Part shown: positions 27,986-35,668 of the stretch, one piece after another
How the letters are laid out: each line of letters begins with the position of its first letter
How positions within the stretch are numbered: the first letter of the stretch is position 1
DNA from: Rhodanobacteraceae bacterium
GTDB taxonomy: Bacteria; Pseudomonadota; Gammaproteobacteria; Xanthomonadales; Rhodanobacteraceae
NCBI GenBank assembly: GCA_027019085.1
Contig: JALUXG010000049.1
Location: 62,001 to 126,000 of the forward strand
Direction: 5' to 3'
DNA length: 64,000 nt
Notes under the pieces: generated by a model
What the model was told of the DNA's origin: nothing
Database searches by the model: none
The model's input: the letters and a program-made list of their open reading frames with translations, nothing else
Made by a program: the position numbers and the translations under genes

Positions 27986-28684
27986 ATGTGGATCAAGCGA
28001 ATCGCCGTGACAGGCCTGCTTGTGGTAGCCGCCATGATGGTGGCGCGACCGGCGCATGCCGGAGATACCCGCGCCGATGCGCTCAAGCGCGCAAGCGATG
28101 CGATGACCGTGCTCAAGCAGATCGAAATGGCGCCCGATCGTGCCATACCACGCGACCTGCTGCGGCACGCCCAGGCCATCGTGGTGGTGCCCAACGTCAT
28201 CAAGGCCGGCTTGATCTTCGGCGGGCGATTCGGCCGCGGGCTGGTGTCGATCCGCACCGCCGATGGCACCTGGTCGAATCCGGTTTTCGTGACCCTTACC
28301 GGCGGCAGCGTAGGCTTTCAGGCCGGGGTCTCGGCCACCGATGTGGTGCTGGTATTCCGCACCCGGCACGGAGTCGATTCCCTGTTGCGCGGCAAATTCA
28401 CCCTCGGCGTGGATGCCGCGGCCGCGGCCGGGCCGGTAGGGCGCAATGCGAATGTGTCCACCGGCACCCATTTCAAAGCGGAAATCTATTCCTACTCGCG
28501 CTCGCGCGGCTTGTTTGCCGGCGTGGCTCTGGATGGCTCGGTGCTGCGGATCGACTATGATGCCGATGCTGCGGTCTACGGGCCGGACATCACGCCGCGG
28601 CGGATCTTCGAGGGCGGCGTGCGCAACGTTCCCACACCACTGGTGGACTTCCGCGACCGTCTGGAGGAGTACACTGCGCTGTAA
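27986..28684 (+). CDS. YSC84-related lipid-binding domain protein, exported
   Basis: 232 aa from the ATG at 27986 (AAGGAGAG upstream). Signal peptide MWIKRIAVTGLLVVAAMMVA ending near HAGDT. The rest matches the YSC84/BPSL1445 family: IPRDLLRHAQAIVVVPNVIK, AGLIFGGRFGRGLVSIR, FVTLTGGSVGFQAGVSATDV and YSYSRSRGLFAGVALDGS. Bacterial members are small periplasmic or surface proteins; the yeast domain binds phosphoinositides, but the bacterial role is unclear. It lies 81 bp upstream of tatA in the same direction. Confidence 0.88.
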   Translation: MWIKRIAVTGLLVVAAMMVARPAHAGDTRADALKRASDAMTVLKQIEMAPDRAIPRDLLRHAQAIVVVPNVIKAGLIFGGRFGRGLVSIRTADGTWSNPVFVTLTGGSVGFQAGVSATDVVLVFRTRHGVDSLLRGKFTLGVDAAAAAGPVGRNANVSTGTHFKAEIYSYSRSRGLFAGVALDGSVLRIDYDADAAVYGPDITPRRIFEGGVRNVPTPLVDFRDRLEEYTAL

Positions 28685-28765
28685 ACTGGAAGGCCCGGGT
28701 GTCGAATCGGCAGCGTCCGGAGCGTCTCTGGTCTTCCCCTGATCGAGTCATGACGAGGTGATTTT

Positions 28766-29014
28766 GTGGAAATAGGTCCCTGGCAACTCATTCTTGTGCT
28801 GCTGATCGTGCTGCTGCTTTTCGGCACCAAGAAACTGCGCAACATCGGTTCCGATCTCGGTAGCGCCGTGCGCGACTTCAAGAAAGGCATGGGTGGTGAC
28901 GACAAGGACGATGACGCCGCAAAGGCATCGGGCGAAAAACTCAAGGCCGATGCGCCCGAACCCGAAGCACACCGCGAGCAGGAGAAAACCTCGCAGGACA
29001 GCAAGGGGCGCTGA
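28766..29014 (+). CDS. tatA: Sec-independent translocase protein TatA
   Basis: 82 aa, starting at GTG with GAGGTG upstream. One N-terminal helix ([19 protein letters not shown]), the hinge phenylalanine-glycine [14 protein letters not shown] and an amphipathic helix, then a highly charged tail rich in Lys, Asp and Glu. TatA multimers form the channel for folded twin-arginine proteins. First gene of tatABC. Confidence 0.96.
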   Translation: MEIGPWQLILVLLIVLLLFGTKKLRNIGSDLGSAVRDFKKGMGGDDKDDDAAKASGEKLKADAPEPEAHREQEKTSQDSKGR

Positions 29015-29032
29015 TTGCAGCGTCCGTAACCC

Positions 29033-29446
29033 ATGTTTGATATCGGCTTCGGCGAACTGTTCCTGATCGCCCTGGTTGCCCTGGTGGTGCTCGGTCCCGA
29101 GCGCCTGCCCAAGGCCGCGCGCACCCTCGGCACGCTGTTGCGACGCCTTCGCAGCGGCTGGGATAGCGTGCGCGCCGAGGTCGAGCGCGAGATCGAGGCC
29201 GAGGAGCTCAAGGAAAAGCTCAAGGAAGCCCAGGACTTCATGCGCCAGACCAGCCAGGAAATCGACGAGGTCGCGCGCGAAGGCAGTGATGCGGTGCGCA
29301 GCGCCGGCGAGCAGATTCGCCAGGCCGGCGAGGGCGTGACGGACAAGGCACCCGGGGCGACACCCGCAGCGACGCCTGACACGGCATCCGGCAAACCCGC
29401 AACGACGCCTGCCAGGCACTCGGCGGAGGACAAGCATGACGCCTGA
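29033..29446 (+). CDS. tatB: Sec-independent translocase protein TatB
   Basis: 137 aa. MFDIGFGELFLIALVALVVL with the conserved Glu in the helix, then GPERLPKAARTLGTLLRRLR and a long amphipathic helix. The C-terminal 45 residues are Ala/Pro/Thr-rich and disordered. With TatC it forms the signal-peptide receptor. It starts 18 bp after tatA and overlaps tatC by 11 bp. Confidence 0.96.
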   Translation: MFDIGFGELFLIALVALVVLGPERLPKAARTLGTLLRRLRSGWDSVRAEVEREIEAEELKEKLKEAQDFMRQTSQEIDEVAREGSDAVRSAGEQIRQAGEGVTDKAPGATPAATPDTASGKPATTPARHSAEDKHDA

Positions 29447-30215
29447 GACCGACGAGGCTGGCGAGGAACAGGGCCTGATCGCGCATCTGCTGGAACTGCG
29501 CACCCGGCTGATCCGCAGCATCGCCGCCGTCGCCATCGTCTTCATCGCGCTGTTTCCGTTCCGCGAATGGCTGTACGGCGAACTGGCCGCGCCGCTGGTA
29601 CGCAGCCTGCCGCGCGGCGGTCACCTGATCGCCACCGAGGTCTCCAGTCCCTTCTTTGCCCCGGTCAAGCTGGCGGTGGTGGCGGCATTGGTACTGGCCA
29701 TGCCAATGGTCATCTACCAGTTCTGGGCCTTCGTGCGGCCCGGCCTGTACCGGAACGAGAAGCGGCTGGCGCGCCCGCTGCTGGTTTCGGCGGTGCTGCT
29801 GTTCTATATCGGCTGTGCGTTCGCCTATTTCCTGGTCATGCCGGCCGCGTTCCGTTTCCTGGCGTCGGTCACGCCGCAGGGCGTGGAAATGATGACCGAC
29901 ATCAGCCACTACCTGAGCTTCGTGCTGACCATGTTTTTCGCTTTCGGCATCAGCTTCGAGGTGCCGGTGGCGGTGGTGATCCTGGCCGCCATCGGCGTGG
30001 TGCCGGTGACCCGACTGCGCAGCCTGCGTCCGTACGTGGTGGTGGCCTGCTTCGGCATGGCGGCGGTACTGACGCCGCCGGACGTCATGTCGCAGATCAT
30101 GTTGGCGGTGCCGATGTACCTGCTCTACGAGGGCGGCATCCTGGCGGCCTCGATCCTGTTGCGCCGCAACGACGGGTCGGACGCGGAAGAGGAGCGCACG
30201 TCCGACGGCTCGTGA
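29436..30215 (+). CDS. tatC: Sec-independent translocase protein TatC
   Basis: 259 aa with six membrane helices. LIAHLLELRTRLIRSIAAV at the N-terminus, SPFFAPVKLAVVAALVLAMP, YQFWAFVRPGLYRNEKR, the periplasmic cap, then FGISFEVPVAVVIL (with the conserved FEhPV motif) and TPPDVMSQIMLAVPMYLLYE. It binds twin-arginine signal peptides. It completes tatABC and is followed by a family B repeat array. Confidence 0.97.
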   Translation: MTPETDEAGEEQGLIAHLLELRTRLIRSIAAVAIVFIALFPFREWLYGELAAPLVRSLPRGGHLIATEVSSPFFAPVKLAVVAALVLAMPMVIYQFWAFVRPGLYRNEKRLARPLLVSAVLLFYIGCAFAYFLVMPAAFRFLASVTPQGVEMMTDISHYLSFVLTMFFAFGISFEVPVAVVILAAIGVVPVTRLRSLRPYVVVACFGMAAVLTPPDVMSQIMLAVPMYLLYEGGILAASILLRRNDGSDAEEERTSDGS

Positions 30216-30280
30216 AGCTGTGCGGTTGACGCCCATCGCATCACCGGTGCGCCGCTATTCGCAACACGCCCCCGCAATGT

Positions 30281-30833
30281 GTAGGAGCGGCGGAAGCCGC
30301 GACCGCAGGGAATGCCCGTGGTACGACCGCAGGGCATGCCCAGGGCGCGATCACGCAGGATTGCAACCTGCCGCATCACCGATTCGCGCCTGCCGGCGCT
30401 CCTACAATCGCAAGCCCGCAATGTGTAGGAGCGGCGGAAGCCGCGACCGCAGGGCATGCCCGTGGTACGACAGCGCAGCCCGCATTTTGTAGGAACGGCG
30501 GAAGCCGTGACCGCAGGGCGTGCCCGTGGTGTGACCGAAGGGAATGCCCGTGGTACGACCGCAGGGCATGCCCAGGGCGCGATCACGCAGGATTGCAACC
30601 TGCCGCATCACCGGTTCGCGCCTGCCGGCGCTCCTACAATCGCAAGCCCGCAATTTGCAGGAGCGGCGGAAGCCGCGACCGAAGGGAATGCCCGTGGTAC
30701 GACAGCGCAGCCCGCATTTTGTAGGAACGGCGGAAGCCGTGACCGCAGGGCATGCCCGTGGTGTGACCGAAGGGAATGCCCGTGGTGCGATGGCGCAAGC
30801 CCGCAAAGTGCAGGAGCGGCGGAAGCCGCGAAC
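30281..30833. repeat. Family B REP array with a 232-bp tandem duplication, between tatC and envC
   Basis: Forward heads at 30281, 30425, 30489, 30657, 30721 and 30810 and inverted copies ending at 30405 and 30637. The pairs 30425/30657, 30489/30721 and 30405/30637 are each exactly 232 bp apart, so the array contains two copies of a 232-bp unit. Each REP is GTAGGAGCGGCGGAAGCCGC-like or has an AACGG variant. The array fills the convergent gap between tatC and envC and reaches to within 3 bp of the envC stop. Confidence 0.9.
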
Positions 30834-30835
30834 TT

Positions 30836-31990
30836 TCAGCGCCGCCGTGACAGCCAAGGCCGAGGATTGACCGGCTTGCCGTCGTGGCGCAGGCCGAAGA
30901 ACACGCCCGCCTGGCCGCCGGCCAGGGTGCCCACGGTGCCCAGCACGTCGCCGGCATTGACCCAGTCGCCGACCTCGTGCTGCAGCGACTCGTTGTCGCC
31001 GTACAGGCTCATCCAGCCGTCGCCGTGGTCGACGATGATCAGCATGCCGTAGCCGCGCAGCCAGTTGGCGAAGGCCACACGGCCGTGCGCCACTGCACGC
31101 ACATTGCTGCCGTTGCGCGCGCGGATGACGATGCCGTCTCCGGTACGCTTCACGCGGCCGCGCACCGGCCAGGGCAGTCGGCCCTTGCGTCGGGCGAACG
31201 GGGTGTCGTCGGGCAGGCGTCCGGGGATGTCGGCAAACACGTTGCCCAGGCGCTCGACCAGCCGGGTGAGGTCACGCCGGTTGCGTTCAAGCTGTTTGAG
31301 CTGGCGCCCCTGCGCACCGAGCTGGCGCTGCACCCGGACCAGCAGCGCGCGCTGCTGGCGGCGTTGGTGATCGAGCTGGTCCAGGCGCTGCTTGCGTGCC
31401 TTGCGCTCGAGCTGCAGTTGCTTTTCGCGGGCCTGGATCTGTTCCTGAAGGGTCTGCAACGCCGCCATGTCCGTCAGCAGGGCGCGGATACGGCGGATGC
31501 GATCACGCTGGAAATAGCGGGAATAGGCCAGCGCGCGCCCGATCCTGGCCACGTCGGCATCGCCCAGCAACAGGCGCAGGTCCGAACCGCGCCCCAGGGC
31601 GTAGGCTGCGCGCAACAGATCAGCCAGGGCCTGACGCTGCGCATCCAGGCGCGCGTGGATCGGCTTGCGACGCTGCTCGAGCTGCGCCAGCTGCCTGTGC
31701 TGGGCGGCGATGGCGGCATCGCTTTCGCGCACGGCGCGTGCGGCCGCGTTCAATGCGGCGGCCTGACGGGCCAGCGCGGTATTGAGAACATCACGCTTCT
31801 CGACGGTTGCACGCTGTCGGCGCGTCAGTTGTTCGATCTGTTTCTTGACCGCCTCCAGCTTCGCGCGCGTGGCGGCCTGCTTCGGATTGTCACCGCGCGC
31901 CGCGCACGGCAGCGCGGCCGCCAGCAGCGCCAGCAGCAGCAACAGGGTCGGCCACGGGCCGCAGCGCGGGAAACGTGAGGTGACAGGCAT
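30836..31990 (-). CDS. envC: Murein hydrolase activator EnvC-like, M23 (LytM) domain
   Basis: 384 aa from the ATG at 31990; a GTG two codons upstream is an alternative. Signal peptide (LLLLLALLAAALPCAARG), then about 220 residues of coiled-coil (KLEAVKKQIEQLTRRQRATV; ARLDAQRQALADLLRAAYAL) and a C-terminal LytM domain (about 270-384): GIVIRARNGSNVRAVAHGRV, IIVDHGDGWMSLYGDN and GTLAGGQAGVFFGLRHDGKP. The zinc ligands of active M23 enzymes are partly missing (FFGLRHDG where active enzymes have H-x-H), as in EnvC, which activates the amidases AmiA/AmiB at division. A family B array lies directly downstream. Confidence 0.92.
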   Translation of the reverse strand: MPVTSRFPRCGPWPTLLLLLALLAAALPCAARGDNPKQAATRAKLEAVKKQIEQLTRRQRATVEKRDVLNTALARQAAALNAAARAVRESDAAIAAQHRQLAQLEQRRKPIHARLDAQRQALADLLRAAYALGRGSDLRLLLGDADVARIGRALAYSRYFQRDRIRRIRALLTDMAALQTLQEQIQAREKQLQLERKARKQRLDQLDHQRRQQRALLVRVQRQLGAQGRQLKQLERNRRDLTRLVERLGNVFADIPGRLPDDTPFARRKGRLPWPVRGRVKRTGDGIVIRARNGSNVRAVAHGRVAFANWLRGYGMLIIVDHGDGWMSLYGDNESLQHEVGDWVNAGDVLGTVGTLAGGQAGVFFGLRHDGKPVNPRPWLSRRR

Positions 31991-32076
31991 GCGCACATGA
32001 TTATGCCTTGCCGGCGTCTGGTCCGCGCCTGCCGGTTCACCGACAATGGCCGTGCGTCGCTGCGGAAACCTTGCCC

Positions 32077-32841
32077 ATGTGCCTGATTGCCTTTGCCTGG
32101 AACGCCCATCCGCGCTGGCGGCTGGTGCTGGCCGCCAACCGCGACGAATTTCATGCCCGTCCCGCTGCGCCTTTGGCCATGTGGGACCAGGTGCCGGGTA
32201 TGGCGGCCGGCCGCGACCTGGAATCGGGCGGCACCTGGCTGGGCGCGCATGCGGACGGACGCGTGGCCGTGGTCACCAACGTGCGTGTGCCGGGCGCGGA
32301 CATGTCGGGGCGGTCGCGCGGATCGCTGGTTGCCGAATACCTGGCCAGCGGGCAGGGCAGCGAAGCCTGGACCCGCGCGCAGCTGCCGCAGGCCGCGGCG
32401 TACCGTCCGTTCAACCTGCTGTGCTTCGACCCGGCCAATGCCTGCTACCTGGGCAATCACCCGGCACCCGGCATGCGCCAGCTCACACCCGGCGTGCACG
32501 GCCTGTCCAACGCCGACATCGACACGCCCTGGCCCAAGACCCGCGCCCTGGTGGATGTGCTCGAACACTGGGTCGACGGCGACGGGGACGATATCGCGCC
32601 CTTGTGGACAACGCTGGCCGACCCGGCCGAATGGCCCGATGCACGGCTGCCCGATACCGGCATCGGCATCGCGCTGGAGCGCAGGCTGTCGGCCGCATTC
32701 ATCCGTGGTCACGCGTACGGCACCCGGGCCAGCACCGTGGTGACGGTGGATACGCAGGGCACGGTATGCATCCGCGAGCGGCGCTACGGGCCGGACGGGG
32801 TGTTCACCGGCGCCTCGGAGCTGGCGCCTCGCGCGGCATGA
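32077..32841 (+). CDS. NRDE family protein (TANGO2-like)
   Basis: 254 aa from the ATG at 32077. Begins MCLIAFAWNAHPRWRLVLAA and carries the name-giving NRDE motif directly after. Other typical parts: LESGGTWLGAHADGRVAVVT, FNLLCFDPA, GVHGLSNADIDTPWPKT and ASTVVTVDTQG. Members are cytoplasmic Ntn-hydrolase-like proteins; the eukaryotic homologue TANGO2 has been linked to haem or lipid handling, but the bacterial role is unknown. It lies 63 bp upstream of the nucleoside-recognition gene. Confidence 0.9.
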   Translation: MCLIAFAWNAHPRWRLVLAANRDEFHARPAAPLAMWDQVPGMAAGRDLESGGTWLGAHADGRVAVVTNVRVPGADMSGRSRGSLVAEYLASGQGSEAWTRAQLPQAAAYRPFNLLCFDPANACYLGNHPAPGMRQLTPGVHGLSNADIDTPWPKTRALVDVLEHWVDGDGDDIAPLWTTLADPAEWPDARLPDTGIGIALERRLSAAFIRGHAYGTRASTVVTVDTQGTVCIRERRYGPDGVFTGASELAPRAA

Positions 32842-32904
32842 AGCGCGCCCATGCCACAATGCGCGCATGCAGCGTGCGTGCGCCCATCGAGCGATGAACA
32901 GGCC

Positions 32905-34134
32905 ATGCTGAACCGCCTGTGGTTCGGCTTCTTCCTGGTCGCCACGATCGCCGGGCTGGCGAGCTGGCTGGTCGGCGGTCATGCCGACGTCTGGGCGGCG
33001 ATGGTCGAGAGCCTGTTCTCCATGGCCGCGCTGTCGGTCAAGATCATGCTGCTGCTGTTCGGCACCCTGGCGCTTTGGCTGGGGTTTTTGAAGATCGCCG
33101 AACGCGCCGGCCTGGTCGATGCGCTGTCGCGCGTGCTGGGGCCGCTGTTTCGCCGCCTGATGCCCGAAGTGCCGACAGGGCATCCGGCGATCGGCCTGAT
33201 CAGCCTGAACTTCGCCGCCAACGTGCTGGGTCTGGACAACGCCGCCACGCCGATCGGCCTGCGCGCGATGCACGAGCTGCAGACCCTCAACCCCAGCGAG
33301 GACACCGCCAGCAACGCGCAGATCCTGTTCCTGGTGATGAACGCCTCGTCGCTGACGCTGCTGCCGGTGACCATCTTCGTCTACCGCATGCAGCAGGGAG
33401 CGAGCGACCCGACCCTGGTATTCCTGCCCATCCTGCTGGCCACCAGCGCCTCCTCGCTGGCTGGTCTGCTGTCGGTGGCGTTCATGCAGCGCCTGCGCCT
33501 GTGGGACCCGGTAGTGCTGGCCTGGCTGGGCGGCGGTGCATTGCTGCTGGGGGCCTTCATGGCGGTGCTGGCCTCGTTGTCGGCGGCGGCCTTGTCCTCG
33601 CTGTCCTCGCTGCTGGGCAACCTTGCGCTGTTCGCCATCATCATGGCCTTCCTGGCGGCGGGCATGTGGCGCAAGGTGCCGATCTACGAGACCTTCATCG
33701 AAGGGGCGAAGGACGGCTTCGAGGTGGCCAAAAGCCTGCTGCCCTACTTGGTGGCGATGCTGTGCGCGGTCGGCGTGCTGCGCGCTTCGGGCGCGCTGGA
33801 CTTCGCGCTGGACGGCATCCGCCATCTGGTGCACGCGGCGGGGCTGGACACCCGCTTCGTCGACGCCCTGCCCACCGCGCTGGTCAAACCGTTGTCGGGC
33901 AGCGCCGCCCGCGCGATGATGATCGAGACCATGCGCCATGACGGCGTGAACAGCTTCCCCGCGCTGCTGGCGGCCACCATGCAGGGCAGCACCGAGACCA
34001 CCTTCTACGTGCTGGCGGTGTACTTCGGCGCCGTCGGCATCCGCCGCGCGCGTCACGCGGTAGGCTGCGCCCTGATCGCGGACCTGGCCGGCGTGCTGGC
34101 CTCGATCGCGGTGTGCTACTGGTTCTTCGGCTAG
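32905..34134 (+). CDS. Nucleoside-recognition (Gate) domain membrane protein, SpmA-SpmB fusion type
   Basis: 409 aa from the ATG at 32905. A hydrophobic protein with two Gate domains, equivalent to Bacillus spore maturation proteins SpmA and SpmB joined. N-half: MLLLFGTLALWLGFLKIAER, GHPAIGLISLNFAANVLGLD and NAATPIGLRAMHELQ. C-half: VPIYETFIEGAKDGFEVAKS, ALPTALVKPLSGSAARAMMI and GSTETTFYVLAVYFGAVGIR. The family is widespread in non-sporulating bacteria; the substrate is uncertain. About 10 membrane helices. Confidence 0.9.
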   Translation: MLNRLWFGFFLVATIAGLASWLVGGHADVWAAMVESLFSMAALSVKIMLLLFGTLALWLGFLKIAERAGLVDALSRVLGPLFRRLMPEVPTGHPAIGLISLNFAANVLGLDNAATPIGLRAMHELQTLNPSEDTASNAQILFLVMNASSLTLLPVTIFVYRMQQGASDPTLVFLPILLATSASSLAGLLSVAFMQRLRLWDPVVLAWLGGGALLLGAFMAVLASLSAAALSSLSSLLGNLALFAIIMAFLAAGMWRKVPIYETFIEGAKDGFEVAKSLLPYLVAMLCAVGVLRASGALDFALDGIRHLVHAAGLDTRFVDALPTALVKPLSGSAARAMMIETMRHDGVNSFPALLAATMQGSTETTFYVLAVYFGAVGIRRARHAVGCALIADLAGVLASIAVCYWFFG

Positions 34135-34198
34135 CCGCGCGTAAAAGCGTCATGGCGGGCATGCCATGATAGACACCCCCACCCTGCCAGCCTGACTC

Positions 34199-35071
34199 AT
34201 GCGCCTCGGACTTGCCGCCAACCAGCTACACCACGCCAATCGTGACGCAGCGCTGTTTCGCTGGCTGCGCGTGTGCGAGCCGGCCATTCGCGAACTGGCG
34301 CTCGAACTGCACGTGGTCGGGCGCACTTATGACGCCATCCTCGGCGAGGACATGCTGCAGGGCTATCCGGCGATGAAGCGCTATCCCTACGGACGGCACG
34401 GCGGGCTGATGAAGCTGGTGGCCGAGGTAGTGGGGCTGGATCAGACGCGAACACTGGACGGCGCCATCTACCTGATCGACCCGGTCGATCCGTCCTCGGA
34501 CTACCCCGAAGCCGCGGCGCTCAAGCGCCAGTGCGTGATCCACCACAAGCCGTTCGTGTCCACGGTGGCCGGCGCCATCGATTTCATCGAATGCCGGCGC
34601 ATGCATGCCGGCCTGCCCCCGTTGCCGGCGGCCGATCGGTTTTTCGCGCTGGAACGGCAGACCCTCGCCCTGATCGCCCACGATGCGCTCAAGTCGGCCA
34701 TGCTGGCCTTCGCCAGTGAGCATTTCGATCTGCTCTCACGTTTTGCCGAACGTGTGGCCACCGGCACCACCGGCCAGGGCCTGAACGAACTGGCCTGGTC
34801 GAAGGGCTGGCCACGCGATCGCGACTGGGTCACGTGCTACAAAAGCGGCCCGCTGGGCGGCGACGCGCAGATTGCCGACCGCATCCTCGACCATCGCTGC
34901 CAGCGCGTGATCTTCTTCGAGGACCCCCACGTCGCGCGCCAGCACGAGGCCGACATCCGCCTGCTCGAACGCGCCGTCACCACCGTCACCGACGAGGCCC
35001 TGTGCATGACCTCGCCGCAGGTGGCGCGGAGCTGGACCGAGGCGGTCGCCCTGCGCGCGGCGCAGGCGTAG
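34199..35071 (+). CDS. Tandem methylglyoxal-synthase-like protein
   Basis: 290 aa, about twice the length of E. coli MgsA (152 aa). Residues 150-270 carry the full MgsA pattern: ALIAHDALK (His161, Asp162, Lys165), ATGTTGQG (187-194), SGPLGGDAQIADRI (216-229, catalytic Asp222) and FFEDPHVARQHEAD (Asp242, His249, Asp252). MgsA converts dihydroxyacetone phosphate to methylglyoxal and phosphate. Residues 1-140 look like a second, degenerate MGS-like fold (VVGRTYDAIL; YPYGRHGGLMKL; DGAIYLIDPVDP) without the catalytic residues, which may be regulatory. The TAG stop (35069-35071) is part of a family C repeat head. Confidence 0.83.
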   Translation: MRLGLAANQLHHANRDAALFRWLRVCEPAIRELALELHVVGRTYDAILGEDMLQGYPAMKRYPYGRHGGLMKLVAEVVGLDQTRTLDGAIYLIDPVDPSSDYPEAAALKRQCVIHHKPFVSTVAGAIDFIECRRMHAGLPPLPAADRFFALERQTLALIAHDALKSAMLAFASEHFDLLSRFAERVATGTTGQGLNELAWSKGWPRDRDWVTCYKSGPLGGDAQIADRILDHRCQRVIFFEDPHVARQHEADIRLLERAVTTVTDEALCMTSPQVARSWTEAVALRAAQA

Positions 35072-35088
35072 GGTGGGCACCGTCCGCC
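35068..35088 (+). repeat. Family C REP, single copy
   Basis: GTAGGGTGGGCACCGTCCGCC, one base from the consensus. Its TAG is the stop codon of the methylglyoxal-synthase-like gene, and it lies in the convergent gap before the ychJ stop at 35174. Confidence 0.85.
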
Positions 35089-35173
35089 ATTCCTGAATGC
35101 CATGGACCATGAATGGCGCGCACGAGGTGGACAAAGTCCGCCTCGCGTTCGCGTCAAGGAACAGGCGGGCGTT

Positions 35174-35602
35174 TCAGCCGCTCAGGATGTCGCCGTCGCG
35201 GTAGTACCAGCGGCCGTTCTCGCGCACGAAGCGGCTGCGTTCGTGCAGGCGCTGGGCGCGGCCGCCGCCGATGCGAAAGCGGGCGATAAATTCAACTGTG
35301 GCATGGTCGGCGTCCTGTACGCAGGCGTCTTTCACCTGCAGGCCGAGCCAGGTCGGGGGTGGTTGCTGCATGCCCAGACCCAGGGAGTGCGGCCGCGTGT
35401 CCGGGTGCCAGGTGGCCAGCAGGTAGGCCTCGTCGCGCAGGACGTAGGCGCTGTAGCGCGATCGCATCAGGGCTTTGGCATCGGGCGCGGGCTCGCCCCG
35501 GTGCAGGGGTTGGCAGCAGAGCGCGTAACCACGCGCGTTACCGCACGGACACGGGGTCGAGGTGTCGACGGCTTTCAGCGGGGAACCGGGTGCGGCGCGC
35601 AT
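35174..35602 (-). CDS. ychJ: YchJ-family SEC-C motif protein
   Basis: 142 aa. The N-terminal SEC-C-like zinc motif CPCGNARGYALCCQPLHRG is followed by MRSRYSAYVLRDEAYLLATW and a C-terminal NTF2-like part (ATVEFIARFRIGGG; RLHERSRFVRENGRWYYRDG). This matches the UPF0225/YchJ family in length and order. Function unknown. It lies downstream of the S9 peptidase on the same strand, separated by a strong hairpin. Confidence 0.93.
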   Translation of the reverse strand: MRAAPGSPLKAVDTSTPCPCGNARGYALCCQPLHRGEPAPDAKALMRSRYSAYVLRDEAYLLATWHPDTRPHSLGLGMQQPPPTWLGLQVKDACVQDADHATVEFIARFRIGGGRAQRLHERSRFVRENGRWYYRDGDILSG

Positions 35603-35632
35603 GGGTGCATCATGCCGCGAATGCGCGCATCA

Positions 35633-35662
35633 GGCGAGCCTTGCCAGACGGCAAGGCTCGCC
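35633..35662 (-). terminator. Strong hairpin after the S9 peptidase gene
   Basis: A perfect 13-bp stem (GGCGAGCCTTGCC / GGCAAGGCTCGCC) with a 4-base loop, starting 6 bp past the S9 peptidase stop on the minus strand. No T-run follows, so it is a GC-rich terminator-like hairpin or an mRNA 3'-end stabiliser. ychJ starts 30 bp further on. Confidence 0.7.
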
Positions 35663-35668
35663 CTCGAT

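Noticed and set aside
31825-34056. A 743-codon minus-strand frame
   Set aside because: It is opposite the NRDE and nucleoside-recognition genes and partly envC in another frame; His/Gln/Arg-rich shadow.
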